A stretch of 22,300 nucleotides of DNA from Candidatus Aenigmatarchaeota archaeon (GCA_030672315.1 DAOVGQ010000048.1:1-22300), one strand, 5' to 3'. Counted from the stretch's first letter, positions 4,960-12,276 are shown. Numbers and translations: made by a program. Notes: generated from the sequence alone by a model not told the origin.

Positions 4960-6936
4960 TTACCTCTTGTCAACCCATGGTTTCCCGGAGTTGTAGCGTT
5001 TTAGCCTTTTGTTATACTCCTCCAGCTTCTTGTTGTACTCTGTCAGCTTGTCCAGCCTTCCTCCTGGCCTTTTCTTGTACAGCTTTATGGTCTTCTCGAG
5101 CAGCTCTATGGCCCTTTCTTGTGTTCCAACAGCCCCGGTATCATTGGCCCTGGCATAGGCTGCACCCAGGGTATCCAGAGTGGCGTATGTCTCCCCCGCA
5201 AGCTTCACAGCCTTTTTGGCAAGCTTAACTGCCCGCTTGCTATCCCAGTATTCTTCCTTGGGGCACGTGGCCAGTATCCAGGCCAGGTCGTTGTGGGCGG
5301 ATGCAAAGTTCGGGTTGAGTTTGGTGGCCTTGCCGAAGTCCTTGACGGCCTCACCATACCGGCCCAGGTCATTCAGGGAACTCCCCCGGTAGTAGTAAGC
5401 AATGGTCCGGTCTTCATTAGAGAATTTGTTTCCATAGCCAATGGCCTCGGTTGCAAGGGCTATAACCCTGGAGTGTTCACCCTTTTTGAGAGCCTCTGCA
5501 CAGGCTTCATTATAGGCCTTAGCCAGGGTGTTCAGGAAATATGGTATCTCCTGGATTTCCACTGCCCTTTTGGCATACATAATGGCCCTGTCGAGGTTCC
5601 TGTGTTTTTCGTCAGGGCACAATAACAGCAGCCTGGCCAGGTCGTGGTGGGCGGATGCATAGTTTTGGTTGAGTTTTATGGCCTTGCCGAAGTCCTTGAT
5701 GGCCTCATCATACCGGCCCAGGACATTCAGGGAGTTCCCTCGGAAGCGGTGGGCAACAGCCAGGTCCCTGGTTGAGAATTTCCCGGGACCAATGGATTTT
5801 GCGATGAGCTCGATTGCCCTAGTGAAATCCTCAACAGCATTCTCGTGTTGATCCATGTCTCTCCGGAAAAGACCGCAGTGCTGGTAAGCAACAGCCAGGT
5901 CTCTGGTTGAGAGCCTTCCGGAATCAATGGCCTCGGTTGCAAGGGCTTCGGCCTTGGTGTGTTCACCTTGTCTGTATGCTGCCATACGGGCTTTTGCATG
6001 AGCGAGAACCCAGGTTTCCAGGATTGGGGGTGCCTCTCCTTCAAGTTGCAGTGCCTTTTTTGCATGCTCAAGGGCCCTGTCGAGGTCCCTGTGTTTTTCG
6101 TCAGGGCACAATAACAGCAGCCTGGCCAGGTCGTGGTGGGCAGATACATAGCCTGGCTTGAGCTCGATGGCCTTGCCGAAGTCCTTGACGGCCCTGCCAT
6201 ACTCTTCCAGGGTATTGAAAGAATTCCCGCGGTCGTGATAGGCAAACGCATAGCCTGGCTTGAGCTCGATGGCCTTGCCGAAGTCCCTGATGGCATTGGT
6301 GTGCTGGCCCAGGGCGCTCCAGGAGTTCCCTCGGTGGTGGTAGGCAATGGCCCTGTTCTCATCAGAGAGCTTCTTCCATTCAATTGCCTCTGTGGCGAAA
6401 TTTATGGCCTTGGTGTAGTCGCCCCTTACGAAGGCCTCCTCCCTTGCCTCTGCAAGGGCAAAAATCAGGGTGTCGATGATGTAGGGCTTTTCCCCTACAA
6501 GTCTCTGGGCCCTTTTGGCAAATTTAAGGGCCCGCTCCCCATTCCTGAACTTGACGTTGGGACATCTGGACAATATCCGGGACAGATTGTTGTAAGCCAT
6601 TACGTTTTCTGGGTTTAGGCCGATGGCATTTTCTAAATCATTAATGGCCTTGCCATACTGGTCCACAGCATTGTAGGAATTCCCGCGGTTGTAGTGGGCA
6701 ACACCCAGGTCTTCGGATGAAAGTATACCGTAAGTAATGGCATGTGTGAAGTGTTCTATGGCCTTGGCGTGTTCACCCCTTTCAGCTGCCGCCACCCCAG
6801 CCTTTAGATTGCGTAATCCATCTCGCCTGGCTTCTCGCCTGAGTCTTTCAATCTGTTGGTAGGGAGTTGGGGCTGCACAGGCCATTATGAATAAGAGAAA
6901 CGACAACAGAATCACTAAAATAATGTTTCTTTTCAT
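4960..6936 (-). CDS. TPR-repeat lipoprotein
   Basis: A 658-aa protein with a lipoprotein signal: basic start MKRN, hydrophobic core, and lipobox FIMAC with the acylated Cys at 20. The rest is a long tetratricopeptide array. Units such as YGKAINDLENAIGLNPENVMAYNN alternate with a non-canonical segment, LARLLLLCPDEKHRDLDRA, and supermodules of about 160 aa repeat through the protein. It ends with a Lys/Tyr-rich coiled stretch (about 625-655) and GKPWVDKR. TPR lipoproteins are protein-binding scaffolds on the outer face of a membrane. The lipobox and AAAGGAG Shine-Dalgarno look bacterial. Arg codons mix CGN with AGG, unlike the core archaeal genes. It is the last gene of a three-gene minus-strand cluster of exported proteins. 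Confidence 0.85.
   Translation of the reverse strand: MKRNIILVILLSFLLFIMACAAPTPYQQIERLRREARRDGLRNLKAGVAAAERGEHAKAIEHFTHAITYGILSSEDLGVAHYNRGNSYNAVDQYGKAINDLENAIGLNPENVMAYNNLSRILSRCPNVKFRNGERALKFAKRAQRLVGEKPYIIDTLIFALAEAREEAFVRGDYTKAINFATEAIEWKKLSDENRAIAYHHRGNSWSALGQHTNAIRDFGKAIELKPGYAFAYHDRGNSFNTLEEYGRAVKDFGKAIELKPGYVSAHHDLARLLLLCPDEKHRDLDRALEHAKKALQLEGEAPPILETWVLAHAKARMAAYRQGEHTKAEALATEAIDSGRLSTRDLAVAYQHCGLFRRDMDQHENAVEDFTRAIELIAKSIGPGKFSTRDLAVAHRFRGNSLNVLGRYDEAIKDFGKAIKLNQNYASAHHDLARLLLLCPDEKHRNLDRAIMYAKRAVEIQEIPYFLNTLAKAYNEACAEALKKGEHSRVIALATEAIGYGNKFSNEDRTIAYYYRGSSLNDLGRYGEAVKDFGKATKLNPNFASAHNDLAWILATCPKEEYWDSKRAVKLAKKAVKLAGETYATLDTLGAAYARANDTGAVGTQERAIELLEKTIKLYKKRPGGRLDKLTEYNKKLEEYNKRLKRYNSGKPWVDKR
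5584..5662. repeat. 79-bp internal repeat copy 1 (TPR gene)
   Basis: Matches 6073-6151 with three differences, 489 bp apart, which is exactly 163 codons. It encodes the LARLLLLCPDEKHR segment. Near-identity at the DNA level indicates recent module duplication or gene conversion. Confidence 0.8.
6073..6151. repeat. 79-bp internal repeat copy 2 (TPR gene)
   Basis: Partner of 5584-5662. A second near-identical block of about 40 bp (LKPGY to DFGKAIEL coding) recurs at about 6147-6190 and 6249-6292, so module copying happened more than once. Confidence 0.8.
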
Positions 6937-6944
6937 GTTTTGCT

Positions 6945-6990
6945 CCTTTCCAGCGGACGGGAAGGAAATCCCGGCCTGCTGTTGTTTCAG
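6945..6990 (-). promoter_or_regulatory. Shared 5' leader element, TPR gene copy
   Basis: On the minus strand the leader reads AGGCCGGGATT, then a pyrimidine-rich stretch, then GGAAAGGAG before the ATG. The same order and spacing occur before the barrel gene (8380-8425). It is either a duplicated leader or a shared regulatory site. TTAAAA precedes both. Confidence 0.45.
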
Positions 6991-7001
6991 TTAAAAAGCA
7001 G

Positions 7002-7574
7002 TTAATGCAGGTAGAGCCTGCTGGCCTCCCTGCTGTTTACCGACAGAATAAGGGTTTTAAGGGGTTCTGGTGGAGGGGTGTCAGTGATGTTCATCCCCTC
7101 TGTGCTAACAAAGAATGTGGCCCTGCCTTTATAGACAGCCCACCTGCCCTCCTCACCGGTCTTTCTGAGGAGCTCCCATCTTATATAGTCTCCGAGCAAT
7201 ATATCCACAGAAACAATCTCATCCTTGCAGGGATGCCACCAGGTCTTGTCACCTGTCCTGTATTCTATTTTGACAGGCCTTGACTCTTCAGGCCCCCCTG
7301 TCCAGCACTCCCTTTTGAGCCTGCTGGCAACATGAAGGCTTATCCTGTGTGTCACCTCCACATCGACCCTTGATATGTAACCCCTTTCAATTAGGCAGGT
7401 TACTGAACTGGTTTCCTCTGTGTCCAGAACCTTCTCACCATAGACATGCCAGTCATTCCATCTGCAGTCCGGTCTGCCCTTATCCCTGTCCAACACATCA
7501 GGAGGATGCAGACCGGAAATGATGGCACAGGCACCTGTGAACAATGCGATAGACAGGATTGATAAAATCCTCAT
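7002..7574 (-). CDS. Lipoprotein of unknown function
   Basis: A 190-aa protein with a lipoprotein signal peptide: MRILSILSIALFTGAC, lipobox FTGAC, Cys16. The mature part has several Cys (about 37, 60, 90, 116) and many predicted beta strands (ISRVDVEVTHRISLHV, VKIEYRT, ATFFVST). No family was recognised. A small extracytoplasmic beta domain with possible disulfides is inferred. GGAGG lies 8 nt before the ATG. A 7-bp hairpin (7594-7612) lies just upstream of that site. It sits between the barrel gene and the TPR lipoprotein gene, so all three may work in the same envelope structure. Confidence 0.75.
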   Translation of the reverse strand: MRILSILSIALFTGACAIISGLHPPDVLDRDKGRPDCRWNDWHVYGEKVLDTEETSSVTCLIERGYISRVDVEVTHRISLHVASRLKRECWTGGPEESRPVKIEYRTGDKTWWHPCKDEIVSVDILLGDYIRWELLRKTGEEGRWAVYKGRATFFVSTEGMNITDTPPPEPLKTLILSVNSREASRLYLH

Positions 7575-7593
7575 ATCTAGTCCTCCTATGTTG

Positions 7594-7612
7594 GATAAGG
7601 AAAACCCTTATC
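7594..7612 (-). promoter_or_regulatory. Hairpin before the lipoprotein ribosome-binding site
   Basis: GATAAGG and CCTTATC form a perfect 7-bp stem with a 5-nt loop, ending about 10 nt before GGAGG. It could be an attenuator, an mRNA stabiliser or the end of the upstream transcript. The loop on the minus strand is GTTTT. Confidence 0.4.
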
Positions 7613-7616
7613 TTGG

Positions 7617-7694
7617 TTATTGGTTATCGCGCCATGGCTTCCCTGCCTTATAGAACGAGAGGTGCTTCTCAAATTCGGCCAGCCATCTCTTCAT
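7617..7694 (-). pseudogene. MicroORF homologous to the TPR protein C-terminus
   Basis: A 25-codon frame ending EKHLSFYKAGKPWRDNQ. It aligns with the last residues of the TPR lipoprotein (NKRLKRYNSGKPWVDKR): the Lys-x-Leu, Tyr and GKPW positions agree. AAAGGAGG occurs 20 nt before the ATG with a 5-bp hairpin (GGCAG/CTGCC) between. I read it as the surviving 3' end of a deleted paralogue. A short real peptide with a hairpin-bridged ribosome site is less likely. Confidence 0.45.
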
Positions 7695-7720
7695 TCAGCC
7701 AGGCAGAGACCCTGCCTCCT

Positions 7721-8371
7721 TTAGTTAAAAACGCTATGAAACCAATCGACTAATTTATTAGCATCAATTCTTGCATACAGCACACCTTTGAGGTGGTTTC
7801 TTCCAAAGTCTCCGTCTTCTTCTCCATTGTTTAGGGGGTCAGATGTGTGGGTTAGTTTAATCCCGAATCCCAATGAAAAGCCCTCTTTAACTGGAAACTC
7901 AGCATCAAGAGACACACCAAAGGTTCCAAGCATTCCTGAGTCCCCAAAATCCGGCTGGTCATTGCTATCGAGAAACCATGAAAAGCCGCCACCTGCACCT
8001 ATAAAGAAAATTAAAGGGTCAAAAGGCTCGAAACTCAGTCTCCTCTTAAGATACAGGTCAATTCCCAGGGACCTTCCATGCCTTTCGGTGCCAGCCCCCT
8101 TGGCCTCATAGAACCTCAACTTCAGCCCAGAGTCTATCTTCCACCTCTTCTCCTCATCCAGGTAGCTGCCAGCACTCAAAATCATACCGGTTACATTGAA
8201 GCTGTATTCTTCGGAACCCCAATGCTTGTTGTTCAATGGAGTCTCGCGCCCATAGAATAGACAAATACCAACATCATCAATAAACCCATATGCCTCTGCT
8301 GGTGCCAGAAGAACCGATATAAACAATGTCATCAAGCTTATCAATGACGGGGTTTTTATTGAAGCCTTCAT
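7721..8371 (-). CDS. Outer-membrane beta-barrel, resembles lipid A deacylase PagL
   Basis: A 216-aa protein with a cleavable signal peptide (about 1-28, ending LAPAEAYG). The mature part is a run of amphipathic strands rich in Gly and aromatics (KIDSGLKLRFYEAKG, PLIFFIGAGGGFSWFL, GFSLGFGIKLTHTSD). The segment KLTHTSDPLNNG followed by an Asn about ten residues later recalls the His-x-Ser active site of PagL-type lipid A 3-O-deacylases. The assignment is tentative because the Glu of the triad is not clearly placed. Such barrels belong to Gram-negative outer membranes, so finding one among archaeal genes is odd. GGAGG lies about 8 nt upstream. It is first in the three-gene exported cluster. Confidence 0.75.
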   Translation of the reverse strand: MKASIKTPSLISLMTLFISVLLAPAEAYGFIDDVGICLFYGRETPLNNKHWGSEEYSFNVTGMILSAGSYLDEEKRWKIDSGLKLRFYEAKGAGTERHGRSLGIDLYLKRRLSFEPFDPLIFFIGAGGGFSWFLDSNDQPDFGDSGMLGTFGVSLDAEFPVKEGFSLGFGIKLTHTSDPLNNGEEDGDFGRNHLKGVLYARIDANKLVDWFHSVFN

Positions 8372-8379
8372 AAGTCTGC

Positions 8380-8425
8380 CTCCTTTCTGGCACGCAGAAG
8401 AGAATCCCGGCCTGTTTTGGTTGAA
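8380..8425 (-). promoter_or_regulatory. Shared 5' leader element, barrel gene copy
   Basis: On the minus strand: AGGCCGGGATTCTC, pyrimidines, then AGAAAGGAGG before the ATG. It matches the leader at 6945-6990. Confidence 0.45.
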
Positions 8426-8710
8426 TAAAAGACTACAAAAGATATCTGAATCTTAAAAAAGACCTGTCAGGGCTAGTAAATCGTCTGGAGGGATGTCCCC
8501 CGATGCCATTCCCTTCTTTCTGTTTTTGGACGGCTTTAGGGGTTAATGTGTACCCTGATTTCACTGGGATTTCCCAAGTTGAGTGGTTCTCACTTGGGGT
8601 GTTCTAAATGCTGTTAATGTTTATTGAAAGTATCATTATTGAGTAGTAAAACTGTTATTATTATATTATTTAAAGCTTTTGTTGGGGTTTCCCTGCCTCC
8701 AGGGAGGGTA

Positions 8711-8729
8711 ACAGGATTTCCCTGTTTTT
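8711..8729 (+). terminator. Terminator-like hairpin upstream of the aminotransferase
   Basis: ACAGG and CCTGT form a 5-bp stem with a 5-nt loop, followed by a T-run on the plus strand. No plus-strand gene ends here, so it may insulate the aminotransferase promoter or be chance. Confidence 0.25.
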
Positions 8730-8756
8730 GGTTTTTTACTCTGTGCATTTTGCACA

Positions 8757-8765
8757 CTTTTTAAC
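8757..8765 (+). promoter_or_regulatory. TATA box of the aminotransferase gene
   Basis: CTTTTTAAC is centred about 25 nt before the ATG at 8786, which implies a leaderless mRNA. No Shine-Dalgarno site is present. Confidence 0.5.
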
Positions 8766-8785
8766 CTTTACTCCAATTCTAAACC

Positions 8786-9925
8786 ATGCTCTCGGAAAGG
8801 GTGGGAAGGATATCGGATTCCCCGACTCTGGCAATCTCTGCCAGGGCCAAGGCCATGAAGGCCCGGGGCATTGATGTGGTGGACTTCGGGGCAGGTCAGC
8901 CCGATTTCGCGCCGCCCGAGCATGTCAAGCAGGCTGCTATAGAGGCTGTGCAGGCCAATGATTCCAGGTATACAGATGCGACAGGCCTCATGGAACTGAA
9001 GCAGGCTGTGTGCGAAAAGCTCAGAAGGGACAACGGCCTGGACTACGGGACAGAGAACGTCATCATATCAGTCGGTGCCAAGCACGCCCTCTACAACCTA
9101 TTCCAGGCCGTGCTGAATCCAGGAGATGAGGTGATAATCCCCAGGCCCTACTGGGTGAGCTATCCTGATATGGTCAGGCTTGCAGATGGCGTCCCTGTCT
9201 TTGCAGAAACAGGGCCTGGTTTCAGGCTGAATGCCGAGTCTGTTCTGGAGAGGCTGTCAGATAAGACCAGGGCCATAGTCCTGAACAGCCCCAACAACCC
9301 GAGCGGTGCTGTCTTTCCTGAAGGCGAGGTGAGGAGGGTTGCTGAAAAGGCAGCAGAAAAAGGCATCTTCCTTGTATCAGACGAGATTTACGAGAAGATA
9401 ATCTATGGTGTGAGGCACTTCAGCCCGGCCTCGATAAGCGAGGAAGTGAAAGGGATTACCTTCACTGTCAACGGCCTGAGCAAGAGCCACGCAATACCGG
9501 GCTGGAGGCTCGGTTATCTGGCAGGGCCAGAGGAGGCAATAAAGGCTATGGGAAGGCTCCAGAGCCAGTCAACTTCAAATCCCGCCTCGATAGTCCAGAG
9601 GGCTGCCATAGCGGCCCTGAAGGAGGGTTTTGGTTTGGAAGGGGTTATCGAGGAGTACAGGAAGAGGAGGGACTTCCTGGTGGATGAGCTCAATTCCATG
9701 GAGGGATTCTCATGCACAAGGCCGGATGGAGCTTTCTATGTTTTCCCAAAAATCCCCGTGGAAGATGATGAGGGATTCTCCAGGGAGCTTCTGGATAAGG
9801 CCAGGGTTGCCCTGGTCCCTGGCTCTGCCTTTGGCGTGCCAGGCCATGTGAGGATAAGCTATGCGACCTCCATGGAGCAGATAGAGTCAGGCCTTGAGAG
9901 GATAAGGGCCTTTCTGGCAAGGTAG
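8786..9925 (+). CDS. Class I aminotransferase (aspartate aminotransferase type)
   Basis: A 379-aa PLP-dependent enzyme of fold type I. It most resembles the subgroup-I-gamma aspartate aminotransferases that interconvert aspartate and oxaloacetate using 2-oxoglutarate/glutamate. Motifs: GAGQPDF (35-41), RYTDATG (61-67), NSPNNPSG (167-174), DEIYEK (199-204), and Lys233 in NGLSKSHAIPGWRLGY, which binds PLP. The late Arg in GHVRISYA binds the substrate carboxylate. Substrate could also be an aromatic or branched amino acid. A malate dehydrogenase gene 30 nt downstream makes an oxaloacetate link attractive, though that gene has its own TATA box. Confidence 0.93.
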   Translation: MLSERVGRISDSPTLAISARAKAMKARGIDVVDFGAGQPDFAPPEHVKQAAIEAVQANDSRYTDATGLMELKQAVCEKLRRDNGLDYGTENVIISVGAKHALYNLFQAVLNPGDEVIIPRPYWVSYPDMVRLADGVPVFAETGPGFRLNAESVLERLSDKTRAIVLNSPNNPSGAVFPEGEVRRVAEKAAEKGIFLVSDEIYEKIIYGVRHFSPASISEEVKGITFTVNGLSKSHAIPGWRLGYLAGPEEAIKAMGRLQSQSTSNPASIVQRAAIAALKEGFGLEGVIEEYRKRRDFLVDELNSMEGFSCTRPDGAFYVFPKIPVEDDEGFSRELLDKARVALVPGSAFGVPGHVRISYATSMEQIESGLERIRAFLAR

Positions 9926-9934
9926 CTTTTTAAG
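9926..9934 (+). promoter_or_regulatory. TATA box of the malate dehydrogenase gene
   Basis: CTTTTTAAG is centred 26 nt before the ATG at 9956 and overlaps the end of the short spacer after the aminotransferase. It suggests an independent leaderless transcript. Confidence 0.55.
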
Positions 9935-9955
9935 CCTTGAGCCTGCTTTATTCTC

Positions 9956-10882
9956 ATGCCGAAAATATCCATCATAGGAGCAGGGAACGTGGGGGCCACC
10001 GCAGCCCTCAAGATAGCCCAGAAAGGCCTCGGGGATATAGTCCTGGTGGACATAGCAGAGGGAGTCCCCCAAGGCAAGGCCCTTGACATACAGCAGAGCA
10101 TGCCCCTGTGGGGGAGCAGGTCCAGGATAACAGGGACCAATGATTTCTCTGAGATAGGAGATTCTGACATAGTGGTTGTGACTGCGGGGGTTCCCAGGAA
10201 GCCGGGTATGAGCAGGGAGGACCTGATGGAGGTCAACTCAAAGATAATAAAATCAGTATGCAGGGAGGTAAGGCAGCACGCCCCCGGTTCGATAGTCATT
10301 GTGGTTACAAATCCCCTGGATTCCATGACGTGCCTGGCCTACAGGGAGCTTGGGTTCCCCAGAGAAAGGCTCATGGGAATGGCAGGTGTCCTTGACACGG
10401 CCAGGTTCAAATGCTTCCTTGCTCAGGAGCTGGGAATCGAGCCCTCTGAGATAGAGGCCCTGGTTCTAGGAAGCCACGGAGACAGCATGGTCCCTGTTAT
10501 AGAGCACACCAGGATAGGGGGAAAAGATGTCAGGGATTTGCTTTCCCCTGAAAGGCTGAAGGAGATAGTGGAGAGGACAAGGAATGCTGGGGCTGAGATA
10601 GTCTCGCACCTCAAGACCGGCTCTGCATTCTATGCGCCAGGGGCCTCCATAGCAGAGATGGTCGAGGCTGTTCTGAAAGACACCAGGAGAATCCTGCCTG
10701 TATCGGCCTATCTTGATGGTGAGTACGGCCACTCCGGTCTCTTCCTCGGGGTTCCAGCAAGGCTCGGGAGGAACGGCATAGAGGAAATTGTGGAGCTGGA
10801 GATGGAGCAGGAGACAAGGGAGGCCCTCGGGAGGTCTGCCAGTGCGATAAAGGAGAGCCTGGAAAGGCTGAATCTTTCCTAG
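9956..10882 (+). CDS. mdh: Malate dehydrogenase (NAD-type)
   Basis: A 308-aa enzyme of the lactate/malate dehydrogenase family that interconverts malate and oxaloacetate. GAGNVG (8-13) is the nucleotide-binding loop and Asp32 (LVDIAEG) favours NAD over NADP. Arg81 and Arg87 in the AGVPRKPGMSR loop mark malate rather than lactate specificity. TNPLD (118-122), Asp147/Arg150 (LDTARF) and catalytic His174 (LGSHGDSM) complete the site. The C-terminal YLDGEYGHSGLFLGVP block is also typical. Length and start agree with the family and with the TATA box 26 nt upstream. It is paired with the aminotransferase upstream. Confidence 0.95.
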   Translation: MPKISIIGAGNVGATAALKIAQKGLGDIVLVDIAEGVPQGKALDIQQSMPLWGSRSRITGTNDFSEIGDSDIVVVTAGVPRKPGMSREDLMEVNSKIIKSVCREVRQHAPGSIVIVVTNPLDSMTCLAYRELGFPRERLMGMAGVLDTARFKCFLAQELGIEPSEIEALVLGSHGDSMVPVIEHTRIGGKDVRDLLSPERLKEIVERTRNAGAEIVSHLKTGSAFYAPGASIAEMVEAVLKDTRRILPVSAYLDGEYGHSGLFLGVPARLGRNGIEEIVELEMEQETREALGRSASAIKESLERLNLS

Positions 10883-10894
10883 CAACAGGATAGT

Positions 10895-10904
10895 TTTATA
10901 TATT
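10895..10904 (+). promoter_or_regulatory. TATA box of the two-TM protein gene
   Basis: TTTATATATT lies about 21 nt (centre) before the ATG at 10920, supporting that start rather than the internal ATG at 10935. Confidence 0.5.
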
Positions 10905-10919
10905 ACTACTTTTAATGTC

Positions 10920-11195
10920 ATGCCAAGTGGTAGCATGAAGAGGACAATCTTAAAGACCTTCACGGTGCTGTGGCTGTTCGGCATGTATGTAGTGCTCTTG
11001 CTTACGTTCATGGCTGCCTACCAGGCCCCTGACAAGGCCGTGAGGGTTGTGATAGACCAGGCCGACGAGGCAGAGGTAGAATTCTTCATGCTTCTGGGAG
11101 CGCTTTTCCTGACAACCATGGGCACGCTCTTTATCATAACAGACATAAGGAAGGATTTCTCAGAAAGGGCTGTGAGGAGATTCAGCAGGAAATAG
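10920..11195 (+). CDS. Small membrane protein, two TM segments
   Basis: A 91-aa protein with hydrophobic spans at about 12-33 and 54-74, joined by an acidic loop (DQADEAEVE), and ending in a basic cytoplasmic tail (RKDFSERAVRRFSRK). By the positive-inside rule both ends face the cytoplasm. No family recognised. It has its own TATA box. It converges with kae1. Confidence 0.7.
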   Translation: MPSGSMKRTILKTFTVLWLFGMYVVLLLTFMAAYQAPDKAVRVVIDQADEAEVEFFMLLGALFLTTMGTLFIITDIRKDFSERAVRRFSRK

Positions 11196-11204
11196 CCTTT
11201 CCTT

Positions 11205-11240
11205 CCCGACTGAAATTATCTGCTGGTTCGGAGGGTCGGG
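11205..11240. terminator. Inverted repeats between convergent genes
   Basis: CCCGAC (11205-11210) pairs with GTCGGG (11235-11240). A second pair, CCTGCC with GGCAGG, lies at about 11257-11285. They lie in the 96-nt gap between convergent genes and may end transcription from both sides. Confidence 0.35.
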
Positions 11241-11291
11241 CAATAGTACTTTCCCTCCTGCCTTAGTTATATTGGGGAGGGCAGGCAATCT

Positions 11292-12134
11292 TTAGAGCCA
11301 CTTCACATCGACATCATCGGTTCTCTGCCTCGGAAGAATCTCAGGCTTTGTTTTCATTCCGGCCTTGTGCATGAGAATCCCTGTCCAGGCTATCATTCCT
11401 GCGTTATCCGCTGCCAGCTCCCTGGGAACAACTGCAAACCTTGCGCTCCTCTCCCTGCACATTATCTCAAGCATCTCCTGGAGCCTGCTGTTGGCGGCCA
11501 CCCCTCCTGTCAGGAGGACTTCCCCTTTCTTGGTGTGGGCCAGGGCCCTCTCGGTGACCTCGGTGAGCATGGCAAAGAGGGTCTCCTGGAGGGAGAAGCA
11601 TATATCCTTCTTGGTCTGGCCTTGCCTGACCCGCCGAACAGCCTCGGTCACAATCCCGGAAAAGGAGAGGTCCATGCCCTTTACTGTATAGGGCAGCTCC
11701 TGGTAGCGGCCCCCCCTGGCCAGGGCCTCTATCCTGGGGCCGGCAGGGAATCCAAAGCCGATGTCGCGGCCGAACTTGTCCAGGGCATTGCCCGCTCCAA
11801 TGTCCTGGGTTTCTCCAAAGCAACGGTAGCGGCCCTCCACAAAGGAGAGAATCTGGGTGTTGGCCCCTGACACATAGAGCACGACAGGATCCCTTTGTTT
11901 GCATTTGAGCCGCCCGATTTCTATGTGACTTATGCAGTGATTGACACCGATAAGGGGCCGCTCTTTTCCAGAAATGTGCTGCGCAAACTCTAAACCCCGA
12001 TGAAGGCAGGGCGGAAGGCCGGGGCCCTGGGAGAAGGCGACAAGGCCGATATCATCTATGGATTTGCCTGCCTTGGGGAGGGCATCCTTGAGAAGCTCAT
12101 CCCTGACCTTGCGGTGGTGCTGGGCAGCATCCAT
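11292..12134 (-). CDS. kae1: Kae1/TsaD tRNA threonylcarbamoyltransferase, frame open part
   Basis: KEOPS subunit that transfers the threonylcarbamoyl group to A37 of ANN-decoding tRNAs. This 280-aa frame holds most of the ASKHA domain: AAQHH (3-7), VNHCISHIEIGR with metal ligands His66 and His70, YVSGANTQI, FGFPAGPRIE, MDLSFSG, TGGVAANSRL and DNAGMIAWTG near the end. The normal N-terminus is missing from this frame. It lies in another frame up to 12276, separated by a 16-nt insertion (see next entry). With those 16 nt removed the protein would be 322 aa, the usual length. No TATA box lies about 26 nt before 12134, so starting here is not supported. Other KEOPS genes are not in the window. Confidence 0.93.
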   Translation of the reverse strand: MDAAQHHRKVRDELLKDALPKAGKSIDDIGLVAFSQGPGLPPCLHRGLEFAQHISGKERPLIGVNHCISHIEIGRLKCKQRDPVVLYVSGANTQILSFVEGRYRCFGETQDIGAGNALDKFGRDIGFGFPAGPRIEALARGGRYQELPYTVKGMDLSFSGIVTEAVRRVRQGQTKKDICFSLQETLFAMLTEVTERALAHTKKGEVLLTGGVAANSRLQEMLEIMCRERSARFAVVPRELAADNAGMIAWTGILMHKAGMKTKPEILPRQRTDDVDVKWL

Positions 12135-12276
12135 GGGCTTTATACCCCAGCCTAGGGGAGGCCTGTAGGTGTCCCAGAGGTTGGCCAGAACCCTTCCCCT
12201 GTCAGAGACTATGCCGACACCGAAAGTATTTCCACTTGGTTTAAAGTGCGGTACTTTCGATTCCCAGGCAGAGCAT
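12135..12276 (-). pseudogene. kae1: Out-of-frame N-terminus of kae1
   Basis: From ATG 12276 the minus strand reads MLCLGIESTA, the standard Kae1 start, and then hits a stop after one more codon. From about 12230 the downstream frame reads TFGVGIVSDRGRVLANLW and on to the 12134 Met. The canonical protein continues ESTA-HTFGVG. Between GCAC and ATACTTTC there are 16 extra bases, TTTAAACCAAGTGGAA, which shift the frame by one. A TATA-like TTATAAAT (12303-12310) about 30 nt upstream supports 12276 as the real start. Either the copy is disrupted, or the insertion is an assembly error, or there is an unusual recoding or processing event. Confidence 0.8.

Larger units (their letters stand above)
8372..8785. 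other. Intergenic region, no gene seen
   Basis: A 414-nt spacer between two divergent genes. 8380-8425 is the leader of the barrel gene. 8573-8598 is a hairpin, CCCAAGT-GAG with CTC-ACTTGGG, with one bulged T. 8640-8680 is A/T-rich. 8669-8710 (minus) has a weak trace of the GKP tail (LEAGKPQQKL, stop) seen at 4920 and 7617. 8711-8729 is a terminator-like hairpin on the plus strand. 8757-8765 is the TATA box of the aminotransferase gene. Confidence 0.6.

Noticed and set aside
12230..12276. Archaeal bulge-helix-bulge intron in kae1
   Set aside because: The insert and flanks form one hairpin with an opposite-sided internal loop. Two 3-nt bulges around a 4-bp helix cannot be drawn at the 16-nt borders.
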